A stretch of 64,000 nt of DNA from Phycisphaerales bacterium. Its GTDB lineage: Bacteria > Planctomycetota > Phycisphaerae > Phycisphaerales > UBA1924. The stretch's first letter is position 1. Each line of letters starts with the position of its first letter. The stretch covers positions 186,001 to 250,000 of the forward strand of contig JANQNW010000010.1 in the NCBI GenBank assembly GCA_028279375.1. Reading direction: 5' to 3'. The notes under the pieces are model-generated. The model saw only the letters and a program-made list of their open reading frames with translations, did not search any database and was not told the DNA's origin. Shown here piece after piece: positions 27,822 to 35,180 of this stretch. The position numbers and the translations under genes were made by a program.

Positions 27822-28877
27822 CTACTCCTTCCCAAACTCCCCCCGCGGCAGCGCCTCAAACAGCGCCCTGTACCTCGACACCCACCCAAGCCGGATCGGC
27901 GTCATCACGCGCCTCGACCCGACTCCGATCTCAACCTCACTCTCGAGCTCGATGAACAGCCACGGGCGTTCCAGATCCCAGTACTCCGGCGCCTCAACCG
28001 GCCCGCGCACCTGTCGAAGCTCCTCAATGCGTCCGAGACTGACAGGAAACTCCACCGTCGTCCCAGTCGGGAAGTCGTAGTGATGACCGCGTCCCGCGGC
28101 CTCGCTCCCCTTGGCTTCCTCAAACACCCACATCTGCCCGCGGCAGTCACGAATCCGCGCCTTCCCGCGAATTCCATGCGCGAACTCCGCCTCATACAGA
28201 TGCACGTCCTGTCCGCTGAAGTTCCGAACCATCAGCGTCCCGATGACCTCGCCGCGCGCGACCTCGAGCCCGAAGAGCATGGCAGAGAGCGCAGGCCCAC
28301 GCGTCGCCGGGTCCGGCAGTGATGACCCGACGGAGACCTCCACACGACGCGAATCTCGTGTGTCCAGGGACGCGATCTCGATTTCGCTCGTGCCGACAAT
28401 GTCGATCGGAGCCCACTTCTCGTCAGTCGGTTCAGGGTTGAGTTCGTCGTGAAGTTGACCAACCGCCCAGTGATAGTGGTGCGTGTAAATCACGCGCTCC
28501 CGCGGCTGGACAACGAGCATGCGCCCCGGCGGAATCGGCTGCCCGAGCGGCGTTCCCGCGGGAAGACAGCGCCGCACCTCCGCGTCATCGCCAACCCAGA
28601 CGAGATTGCTCCCGAACGACGCAAGAGAAAAGAGATCGACCCGCACTGGTTCGTCCCAAACATTCTCGATCGCGCACGCGAGTGACCACTTGCGTCGCCC
28701 TGCGGAATCGATCTTCCGCGGATACGCATCAACAATCTCAAGCCGCACCGGCGCGTCACGAACGACCTCCGCCTCATCCGCCGCGCGCGCGCTCGGAAGC
28801 TGAACCAGCCCACTCAGCGCGAAGGCGCCGAGGAACCCGAGAACCAGCACAGGAAACAGGTCAGTTGCCTTCGTCAT
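27822..28877 (-). CDS. Hypothetical exported protein
   Basis: I do not recognise this protein of about 351 residues. It begins with a hydrophobic segment, LFPVLVLGFLGAFALSGLV, ending near ARAADEAE, which looks like a cleaved signal peptide or membrane anchor. The rest is predicted beta-rich with many charged residues and no obvious catalytic motif. The ATG at 28877 overlaps the stop of the upstream zinc-ribbon membrane protein by 17 bases, so the two are coupled and may act together in the envelope. Confidence 0.65.
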   Translation of the reverse strand: MTKATDLFPVLVLGFLGAFALSGLVQLPSARAADEAEVVRDAPVRLEIVDAYPRKIDSAGRRKWSLACAIENVWDEPVRVDLFSLASFGSNLVWVGDDAEVRRCLPAGTPLGQPIPPGRMLVVQPRERVIYTHHYHWAVGQLHDELNPEPTDEKWAPIDIVGTSEIEIASLDTRDSRRVEVSVGSSLPDPATRGPALSAMLFGLEVARGEVIGTLMVRNFSGQDVHLYEAEFAHGIRGKARIRDCRGQMWVFEEAKGSEAAGRGHHYDFPTGTTVEFPVSLGRIEELRQVRGPVEAPEYWDLERPWLFIELESEVEIGVGSRRVMTPIRLGWVSRYRALFEALPRGEFGKE

Positions 28878-29643
28878 CACCCTCGCCCGCAGAGCCTCTC
28901 CGCGTCCCACACTCAGGACACACCGCCAACCCCTCTTCTATCGGCAACTCATACCCACACTTCACACACAACCCCCGCCGCCGCTGCAAACCCCGCCGCA
29001 CGACGCCCGGACCGAAGAAGAGAACTCCCACGAGCAACGAGTAGACCGCCACATTCGCAATCAGCCCGCCCCAGATCGGACGAATCGGAAGCGCACGCTT
29101 CCACTCTGGATTGCGTCGGTAGTCCTGCAGAAAGGACGGAAACCCGGAGGCCCCTTCGTACTCCGTCAAGAATGGCTGCAGGGGTCGAGCTCGACGTTGC
29201 GCCCCGCGCAGGAGCGACCGGCTCAATCGATAGTCGAAGCATCGAACAGGCCATCCGGCGCCAAGGAGTTCGATCTTCCGCTCGCCCTCGCGCAGTAGCG
29301 CGAGTGATCGGCTTGCGAATCTGGGAGCAGCCGGAGAAGACTGCGAGAAGACTCCCGTCGAATACGTGTCTGCGAAGCCCTGGACTTGCGCGAGCGACGG
29401 CTTCCCGCGATAGGTCCCGTGCTCGGTTGCCCCGCGACAAGTCAGCAGGGACGTCCGCCCTTCATACACAGAGACAACACGTCGGAGCATCCCGTCTTCA
29501 AGCACTTCGAGAGTGTCTGACTCGCTCGACACCGGCCACTCCGCCCGCAACACCGAGAAAACCACAACCCCATACGTCAGCGCAAACCCAACGCACACAA
29601 TCCCCGCAATCTTCAAACTCAGGATGACAACCCGTCGCGCCAC
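28861..29643 (-). CDS. Membrane protein with C-terminal zinc ribbon
   Basis: The function is unknown. The 260-residue protein has an N-terminal helix (VVILSLKIAGIVCVGFALTYG), a soluble middle that would face the periplasm, and a second helix (GGLIANVAVYSLLVGVLFFGPGVV). It ends with a cytoplasmic zinc ribbon, GLCVKCGYELPIEEGLAVCPECGTRRG. This layout with CxxCGYxL...CPECG is very common in Phycisphaerae membrane proteins. The GTG start at 29643 is preceded by GGGAGG at good spacing. It is coupled to the exported protein downstream. Confidence 0.75.
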   Translation of the reverse strand: MARRVVILSLKIAGIVCVGFALTYGVVVFSVLRAEWPVSSESDTLEVLEDGMLRRVVSVYEGRTSLLTCRGATEHGTYRGKPSLAQVQGFADTYSTGVFSQSSPAAPRFASRSLALLREGERKIELLGAGWPVRCFDYRLSRSLLRGAQRRARPLQPFLTEYEGASGFPSFLQDYRRNPEWKRALPIRPIWGGLIANVAVYSLLVGVLFFGPGVVRRGLQRRRGLCVKCGYELPIEEGLAVCPECGTRRGSAGEGDDEGN

Positions 29644-29689
29644 AAGCGCCTCCCGTATTCCATCCTACGTGCGCCCCAACGCCTGCGTC

Positions 29690-29760
29690 CGCCACCCTCT
29701 CCCGCTTGCGGGAGAGGCAGGGTGAGGGCTCCTCTCTCCTACTCCCTCCTCCAATACTCA
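29690..29760. repeat. REP-like repeat, short variant (copy C)
   Basis: A third copy of the intergenic palindrome family lies just upstream of the zinc-ribbon membrane protein gene. Arms CCCTCTCCC (29695) and GGGAGAGG (29710) are separated by only six bases (GCTTGC), followed by GGGTGAGGG (29720) and the shared trailer CTCCTCTCTCCTAC. The orientation matches the other copies. Confidence 0.8.
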
Positions 29761-29783
29761 AGACTCAAGAGCGCACAGCAAAC

Positions 29784-29846
29784 TCACTCCGCATCCGCCC
29801 CGCGCGTTATTCCCCGCGTCCCACACTCCGGACACAATCCACGCAG
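29784..29846 (-). pseudogene. In-frame zinc-ribbon tail behind a TGA stop (gene remnant)
   Basis: Directly after the TGA that ends the next gene upstream (29847-29849), the same frame continues for 20 codons to another stop at 29784. It encodes LRGLCPECGTRGITRGADAE. CPECGTR is the second half of the zinc ribbon found at the end of the neighbouring membrane protein (28861-29643), and the first CxxC half is absent. This is most simply a leftover from recombination or decay of a fused zinc-ribbon gene. Readthrough of the TGA is a less likely alternative. Confidence 0.5.
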
Positions 29847-30293
29847 TCAGCCGGATCGGCGTAGCGGTGCGCCTTCGTGCTTCTCCAGATCGTCGACATG
29901 GAAATATCGCATGGCAATCTCGCCGCGCCATGGCCAATTCCAGCCGGCGCCGATAACTGCATCGCGCCGCTTGGCATTCTCCAGTTCATCTTCACTTGAA
30001 CAGATGTCTTCAATTCGGACTGCACAACACAGTGCAGGCACTCGAGAGACTGCGTACCAATGAAGAGGTTCAAGCGCGTAATCGTGATATCGCAGGTCGG
30101 GATAGAACGTCATCTCCTGGAATAGGGAATCTCTCACGTACGCGTAGCGATAGTCTCGCTCCAGAAACCACTCAAGGGACTCCGTACGCGGCATGTAGAG
30201 ACCAACAGTTATGAGAATCTGCGCACCAAGATCTGGATGTTCGGAGAGGTGACTCAGGTACCACTTGTTGTCGAGCTTGGTCAGTACTCTCAT
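29847..30293 (-). CDS. Hypothetical protein, tandem paralogue 1
   Basis: I do not recognise the family. The protein of 148 residues is clearly related to its neighbour at 30341-30781. Both start with a short VLxxxxNxWYL strand, share PDLRYHDY / PELRYRGY and an HW pair, have a GAGWNWPW / DGWWWD turn, and end in FHVDDLEK / IHVDELEK. Tryptophan and tyrosine are abundant. The DNA is close to 50 % GC, far below the surrounding genes, which points to recent acquisition. Small tryptophan-rich tandem paralogues are often immunity proteins, but no toxin gene is visible here. Confidence 0.6.
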   Translation of the reverse strand: MRVLTKLDNKWYLSHLSEHPDLGAQILITVGLYMPRTESLEWFLERDYRYAYVRDSLFQEMTFYPDLRYHDYALEPLHWYAVSRVPALCCAVRIEDICSSEDELENAKRRDAVIGAGWNWPWRGEIAMRYFHVDDLEKHEGAPLRRSG

Positions 30294-30340
30294 GGGGCAG
30301 GCCGGAAGTACGCGGAAATAGTCTCCTGCGCCCGACGAGG

Positions 30341-30781
30341 TCAGAGCGCACCCTTTGGCATAGGAACGGCAGTCTTTTCAAGCTCATCTACATGAATCAC
30401 CCGGGATCCACCCTCCCGAGCATCCCACCACCAGCCGTCGATTATGAGTTCGTCACGCCAGTGCTCCCATGCGTCTCCGTGTCGCTCATAGAGTTGTGTC
30501 GAACAAAGACTGCATTCGATAAGGGGCCTAAGCGCAAATCGATGCCAATGATGAGTCCAGATTGGATAGCCGCGATAGCGCAATTCCGGATAAATGAGAG
30601 CGCTCGTAAGCAAGGTTCGATCTACGAGCGCCGTGTGCATTCCGCTCGGAGGGTTGTTCCATTCATACGCGCCTGATCGTGTCATCTTCCGCCCGACTCG
30701 AAGCGAGATCTTGTTCTCAGACCGCGGGTCTTGAGAAGCCGCTGCGAGATACCAGAATTCATTGTGGCGAAGAAGGACCAT
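30341..30781 (-). CDS. Hypothetical protein, tandem paralogue 2
   Basis: This is the second member of the tandem pair, about 146 residues. The start is set at the ATG at 30781, where the protein begins MVLLRHNEFWYL and lines up with its paralogue. A TTG six bases earlier is possible. Shared landmarks with paralogue 1 are the PELRYRGY segment, HWHRF against HWYAV, the aromatic DGWWWDA turn and the ending VIHVDELEK. It has low GC and no membrane segment or known domain. It lies 48 bases upstream of paralogue 1 and is probably co-transcribed with it. Confidence 0.6.
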   Translation of the reverse strand: MVLLRHNEFWYLAAASQDPRSENKISLRVGRKMTRSGAYEWNNPPSGMHTALVDRTLLTSALIYPELRYRGYPIWTHHWHRFALRPLIECSLCSTQLYERHGDAWEHWRDELIIDGWWWDAREGGSRVIHVDELEKTAVPMPKGAL

Positions 30782-30829
30782 CAGCAATTTCCAGTGCGAT
30801 CATGCACATCGTATCGTCTCGCAAACCCC

Positions 30830-31300
30830 TCACTCCGACACCACCCCAATATCCTCATCCCAAAGCTCCGGCCGCGCCGCAATAAACTCCTCCATCAGCG
30901 CAACACACCGAGGATCATCCACAACACGAAGCGAAACCCCGTGCTCCTTCATCAGATCCTCCGCCCCCATGAACGTCCTGTTCTCCCCGATCACAACCCG
31001 CGGCACCTTGTGCAGAATCGCCGTCCCGCTGCACATGATGCAGGGGCTCAATGTCGAAGCCAGCGTCAACGTGTGCCAGTCCCGCCGCCGCCCCGCATGA
31101 CGCATGCACACCGTCTCCGCATGCGCCGTCGTGTCGCCAGACTGCTCGCGCTCGTTGTGACCAACCGCGATGATTCCATGCTCGAGCGAGCCGATCGCGG
31201 AACCGATCGGAATCCCGCCCTCTGAGAGCGACTTCCGCGCCTGCTCCAGCGCGGCTTCCAGCAGCTCCATCTCAAAACGATCCTGGGCGTCATTCATCAT
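30830..31300 (-). CDS. Cytosine deaminase, yeast FCY1-like
   Basis: This zinc-dependent deaminase of 156 residues belongs to the cytidine-deaminase fold. From memory it resembles yeast cytosine deaminase more than the large bacterial CodA amidohydrolase. The shared segments are EGGIPIGSAI, the zinc motif HAET (His plus catalytic Glu), TLSPCIMCSGTAIL with two zinc cysteines, VPRVVIGEN, VVDDPRC and the ending RPELWDEDIG. It would convert cytosine to uracil, the substrate of the pyrimidine-degradation enzymes encoded nearby. Guanine or other nucleobase deamination is the main alternative. The start is the ATG at 31300, with another ATG three bases on. Confidence 0.82.
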   Translation of the reverse strand: MMNDAQDRFEMELLEAALEQARKSLSEGGIPIGSAIGSLEHGIIAVGHNEREQSGDTTAHAETVCMRHAGRRRDWHTLTLASTLSPCIMCSGTAILHKVPRVVIGENRTFMGAEDLMKEHGVSLRVVDDPRCVALMEEFIAARPELWDEDIGVVSE

Positions 31301-31486
31301 CCCGCCATTCTCCACCCGCCCGCGCCCCGCCACAAGCGCATGTGCGCCCAAGCGCACACGAATCGCGTACATGCGCCCAAGCCCACGAACAAATCTGCGC
31401 GCATATCGCCCGCCCGTGCGCCAAGTCAGTCACCTGCGCCGCTTTTTCATTGAAGGCCCTTCCGGCACTTCTAATCTCGATGAGTC

Positions 31487-32116
31487 ATGCAGCTCAACAC
31501 ACCACACAACCCGCAAAGTGTCCTTCACCTCGACCCCGAAACCCTCAGCCACCTCCTCAACCCCGAAGTTACGTCCGCCCGCATCGCCGAGTTCGCCGCC
31601 TTCGATCCCCTCCGCCTCGCCCAGATCGCCGACTCCGACGAACTGGCCAGCAGCCTCGACTCCCTCTCCCGCATCGAGGACGCCCGCTACGCCCACTCCA
31701 TGAAGGCCGCCCGCGCCATCGCCCTCCAGCTCCTCCTGCGCATCGCCATCGACAACGTCGCCGAAAACCCCGAAACCGCGCGCAAGGCCGCCGACACCAT
31801 CCTCTCAGCCAAACTCCCCGAACCACACGCAGAACCCGACAAGCCGCCGAAAGAGAAACGCCCCTCGAAGCGCACCGAGTTCGAAGCCACCGAGCGCCTG
31901 CGCAAGTGGGCGGTCGAGCAACTCCACGCAGACGAGATCATCCCCAAGCCCGAGTTCAGCGACGAAGAGGAACACGCCATCGCCCACATTCGCGAGAGCG
32001 CCGCACAGCGCATTGTTGAAAGCGCCGGATCCGCCGAGCCCTGCGACCAGCACGAATACGAACCCGGATTCCACACAGACGCCCCGCCCGAATCGCCCAT
32101 CCCGCCCCCCGCATAA
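31487..32116 (+). CDS. Hypothetical protein, charged, 209 aa
   Basis: I do not recognise this protein. It has a leucine-rich helical N-terminal part (LDPETLSHLLNPEVTSARIAEFAAFDPLRL) and a central helix (AARAIALQLLLRIAIDNVAENPETARKAADTIL). A Lys/Glu/Pro-rich second half follows, ending in a proline-rich tail. There are no membrane segments and no catalytic motif. It lies alone between the cytosine deaminase gene (divergent) and preA (same strand, 82 bases on). It could be a small DNA- or protein-binding factor, but this is a guess. Confidence 0.6.
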   Translation: MQLNTPHNPQSVLHLDPETLSHLLNPEVTSARIAEFAAFDPLRLAQIADSDELASSLDSLSRIEDARYAHSMKAARAIALQLLLRIAIDNVAENPETARKAADTILSAKLPEPHAEPDKPPKEKRPSKRTEFEATERLRKWAVEQLHADEIIPKPEFSDEEEHAIAHIRESAAQRIVESAGSAEPCDQHEYEPGFHTDAPPESPIPPPA

Positions 32117-32198
32117 CGCGTTTCAAACTGCCATCCGAAGCCGTTTCCCGCTATCCTGACCGTTGCGCATCGCGCTCGACACGAGAAAGGAAACGGCA

Positions 32199-33452
32199 AT
32201 GGCCGACCTCAGCGTCACCGTCAACGGCATCAAGTTCCCCAATCCCTACGTCATCGGATCCGGACCACCCGGAACAAACGCCAACGTCATCAACAAGGCG
32301 TTCGACGAAGGCTGGGGCGCCGTCATCGCCAAGACCATCTCACTCGACGCCTCCAAGGTCATCAATGTCGCCCCGCGCTACGCCCGCATGCGCGCCGAGA
32401 ACTCCAAGGAAGTCTTCGGCTGGCAGAACATCGAGCTCATCTCCGACCGCTCCTTTGACATCTGGATGGACGAGTTCCGCCAGGTCAAGGACAAGCACCC
32501 CGATGGCGTCCTCATCGCCTCCATCATGGAGGAATACAACAAGGACGCCTGGCAGGAGATCGTCCAGCGCTGCGAAGAAACCGGCGTCGACGCGTTCGAG
32601 CTCAACTTCTCCTGTCCCCACGGCCTCCCCGAGCGCCGCATGGGCGCCGCCATGGGTCAGGACCCCGACCTCCTCGAAGAAGTCTGCGGCTGGGTCAACG
32701 AAGTCGCCACCATCCCCGTCTGGGCCAAGATGACGCCCAACATCACGCACATCTGCGACCCCGCAGAAGCAAGCCTCCGCGCAGGCTGCGAAGGCGTCAG
32801 CGCGATCAATACCATCCTCTGCACGATGGGCGTCGATCTCGACACGCTCCGCCCCGAACCGACCGTCGAAGGCTACACCGTCCCCGGCGGCTACTCATGC
32901 AAAGCCGTCCGCCCCATCGCGCTCCGCATGGTCATGGAGCTCGCCACCATGATGTACGGCGGCAACTCCGGCGGACCCATCCCGCCCGAACTCGACGCCC
33001 TCCCCGCGCCCGACAAACGATCCAAGTCCGGCATGGACGTCAAGGCGATTCCGATCGGCGCATTCAGCGAACACACGCCGAAGGGTCACTATCCCGACGC
33101 GACCATCTCCGCTATCGGCGGCGTCGAAACCGGCGACCACGCCGCGCAGTTCATCCTCCTCGGCGCGCAGACCGTCCAGGTCTGCACCGGCGTCATGATC
33201 CACGGCTACAAGCTCGTCAAGACCATGTGCGAAGAACTCAGCGCCTTCATGGACCGCCACGGCTTCGCCTCAATCGAGGACTTCCGAGGCCACTCACTTC
33301 AGTACTTCACGACCCACGCTGAACTCGTCCGCCGGCAAGCCGCCATCAAGGCTGCAGAGAAAGCCGCAAAGGAAGGCATGGTCACCGAGGACACCAACTG
33401 GGACGGCGACAAGTTCGTCGAACAGTCAGACAAACTCGTCGCAAACGACTAA
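32199..33452 (+). CDS. preA: Dihydropyrimidine dehydrogenase PreA-type catalytic subunit lacking the Fe-S domain
   Basis: This FMN enzyme reduces uracil and thymine to their dihydro forms, the first step of the reductive pyrimidine pathway. The DHOD-like barrel is complete: ASIMEEYNKDAWQEIV, FELNFSCPHGLPERRMG, AKMTPNITHI, GYSCKAVRPIALRMV and the FMN phosphate site ISAIGGVETGDHAAQF plus GAQTVQVCTGVM. The last 60 residues are helical and have no cysteines, so the C-terminal pair of 4Fe-4S motifs found in E. coli and Pseudomonas PreA is missing. No preT gene is adjacent. The ATG at 32199 follows an AGAAAGGA sequence. Confidence 0.85.
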   Translation: MADLSVTVNGIKFPNPYVIGSGPPGTNANVINKAFDEGWGAVIAKTISLDASKVINVAPRYARMRAENSKEVFGWQNIELISDRSFDIWMDEFRQVKDKHPDGVLIASIMEEYNKDAWQEIVQRCEETGVDAFELNFSCPHGLPERRMGAAMGQDPDLLEEVCGWVNEVATIPVWAKMTPNITHICDPAEASLRAGCEGVSAINTILCTMGVDLDTLRPEPTVEGYTVPGGYSCKAVRPIALRMVMELATMMYGGNSGGPIPPELDALPAPDKRSKSGMDVKAIPIGAFSEHTPKGHYPDATISAIGGVETGDHAAQFILLGAQTVQVCTGVMIHGYKLVKTMCEELSAFMDRHGFASIEDFRGHSLQYFTTHAELVRRQAAIKAAEKAAKEGMVTEDTNWDGDKFVEQSDKLVAND

Positions 33453-33455
33453 CAC

Positions 33456-33487
33456 GCAGACGAGGCCGCTCATCACCGTCTGCCTCT
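33456..33487 (+). terminator. Hairpin terminator of preA
   Basis: A seven-base-pair stem GCAGACG/CGTCTGC with a 14-base loop begins three bases after the preA stop and is followed by CTCTTAT. It should end the preA transcript. Confidence 0.6.
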
Positions 33488-33510
33488 TATAAAAACCCGC
33501 CGATGGCGGG
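33488..33510 (-). terminator. Intrinsic terminator of the minus-strand pyrimidine operon
   Basis: Read on the minus strand, CCCGCC-ATC-GGCGGG (33510-33496) is followed by TTTTTAT. This is a textbook factor-independent terminator, placed beyond the repeat unit downstream of the dihydropyrimidinase gene. Confidence 0.75.
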
Positions 33511-33741
33511 CCTCCCTCTCCCGCGCAGGCGCAGCCGAGTGGGAGAGGGCCGGGGTGAGGGCTCACCAATCTACTCCGTTCTCCAACGCTCAAGAATCAG
33601 CGGCGTCCGCCCAACACGACAACCTTACGCCAACGCGTGCGTCCGCCACCCTCTCCCTGAAACGCGCAGCGTTTATGGGAGAGGGCAGGGTGAGGGCTCC
33701 TCTCTCCTACTCCCACCTCCACTCCTCGAAAACCAACCGCG
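33511..33741. repeat. Composite REP-like repeat, copy 2 (palindromes A2 and B2)
   Basis: This is the second copy of the composite unit at 27548-27775. Palindrome arms lie at 33514/33541 (A2) and 33649/33677 (B2), all exactly 5963 bases from their counterparts. The palindromes are nearly identical between copies, while the linker between them has diverged. It fills most of the 333-base gap between preA and the dihydropyrimidinase gene, which converge here. Confidence 0.85.
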
Positions 33742-33785
33742 CAGCAAGAACACACAACACACCAAACAACGCCTGCGTCTGACTC

Positions 33786-35180
33786 TTAGAAGTGCGTGGG
33801 CTCGCGCGGAATATACACACCCGTCCCCGCCTCACCGACATACTGCCCGTCCTTCGCCACGACCTTCCCGCGAAGCGTCACCACGCTCGCGCGACCGCGC
33901 CGCTGCATGCCCTCATACGCGCAGTAATCAATCTGCGAGAGGTTCGTCTCGACTGAGAAGATCCCGACGTCGCTCGGGTCATACACCACGAGATCCGCAT
34001 CCGACCCAACCCGGATCGCGCCCTTCTTCGGGAACATCCCGAAGATGCGCGCCGCCTCGGTGCTGCACGCATTGACCATCGTGTGCAGATCGATCCGCCC
34101 CGTGCACACGCCGTACGTATGAACCAGATCCACGCGCTCCTGCACCGACGCCATGCCGTTGGGAATCTCGGTGAACGAGTTGATCCCCATGTCCTTCTGA
34201 CCCTTGAAGTTGAATGGAGCATGATCCGTCGCGATCGTCGAAATCTCGCGACCGCGCACGCCGTTCCACAGGATCTCCTGCTCGGTGCGCTCGCGCAGTG
34301 GGGGAGACATGATGTACTTCGCCCCCTCGAAGTTCTCCTGCTCCGCGTACGTCTTGTCGAGAATCATGTGCGGAATCACCGCTTCGACCCAGACGTTCAC
34401 GCCGCGAAGCCGCGCGTCCATCGCCCGGCGCACCGCCGCCTCGCACGACGTGTGCACGGCGTACACATGCGCGCCCGTCAGTTCGGCGAACGAGCAGATG
34501 TGATTCACACCCTCCGCCTCGACCCCGCGAGGGCGCGATGGCTCATGCCACTCCGGCCCCGTCTTGCCCTCGGCGACCAGGCGCTTCTGCATCCGATCGA
34601 TCGCCACCGCGTTCTCGCAGTGCGCCGTCGTGATGACGCCAAGCTCCTTGGCCATCGTCAGCAGCTCGAAGAGATTCTCATCCGAAACATCCAGCGCATC
34701 CAGATACGCGAGAAAGACCTTGAACGACGCCAGCCCGTCGCCCGACACCAGCTCGCGCAGCTGCGCCTTGGCCAGCTCGTCGAAGCGCACGACCGCCAGA
34801 TGGAACGTGTAATCGCAGCACGCCAGCGACTCGGCCATGTTCGCCCACGTCGAGAATGCGACCGCCGGCTCGTCATCCGGTCCCGGGCAGATCATCTCGA
34901 TGATCGTCGTCGTACCGCCTGCCAGCGCCGCCTTCGTCGCCGACGCATGGTCGTCGATCGCGTTCGTGCCCATGAATGGCAGGTTGATGTGCACATGCGG
35001 ATCGATGAAGCCCGGGAAGACATACTTGCCCGAAGCGTCGATCACATCCGTGTCCGGCGGCAGATCGCGCGAATCGATCCCTGGAGCGATGCGCGTGATC
35101 GTCTCGTCTTCACAGTAGATGTCCGCCGTGTAGTCGTCCGTCGAAGTGACGATGCGTCCGTTGCGAATCAGAAGCGGCAT
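33786..35180 (-). CDS. Dihydropyrimidinase (hydantoinase family)
   Basis: This amidohydrolase opens dihydrouracil and dihydrothymine to N-carbamoyl-beta-amino acids. The 464-residue protein has the metal motif FPGFIDPHVHINLPF, the carbamylated-lysine strand LASFKVFLAY, the later metal histidines in TTAHCEN and YAVHTSC, and the aspartate in ISTIATDHAPF. These fit dihydropyrimidinase better than allantoinase, although related enzymes can accept hydantoins or allantoin. GGAGAG precedes the ATG. It is the last gene of the five-gene minus-strand pyrimidine operon. Confidence 0.88.
   Translation of the reverse strand: MPLLIRNGRIVTSTDDYTADIYCEDETITRIAPGIDSRDLPPDTDVIDASGKYVFPGFIDPHVHINLPFMGTNAIDDHASATKAALAGGTTTIIEMICPGPDDEPAVAFSTWANMAESLACCDYTFHLAVVRFDELAKAQLRELVSGDGLASFKVFLAYLDALDVSDENLFELLTMAKELGVITTAHCENAVAIDRMQKRLVAEGKTGPEWHEPSRPRGVEAEGVNHICSFAELTGAHVYAVHTSCEAAVRRAMDARLRGVNVWVEAVIPHMILDKTYAEQENFEGAKYIMSPPLRERTEQEILWNGVRGREISTIATDHAPFNFKGQKDMGINSFTEIPNGMASVQERVDLVHTYGVCTGRIDLHTMVNACSTEAARIFGMFPKKGAIRVGSDADLVVYDPSDVGIFSVETNLSQIDYCAYEGMQRRGRASVVTLRGKVVAKDGQYVGEAGTGVYIPREPTHF

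Noticed and set aside
32600..32680. Loss of the mammalian DPD active-site cysteine as evidence that PreA is inactive
   Set aside because: The loop reads GAAMGQ here, but as I recall E. coli PreA also lacks cysteine at that position, so this is not diagnostic.
33453..33785. oriC at the intergenic gap nearest the skew switch
   Set aside because: No TTATCCACA-like boxes or AT-rich unwinding region are visible; the gap is filled by two terminators and the REP-like unit.
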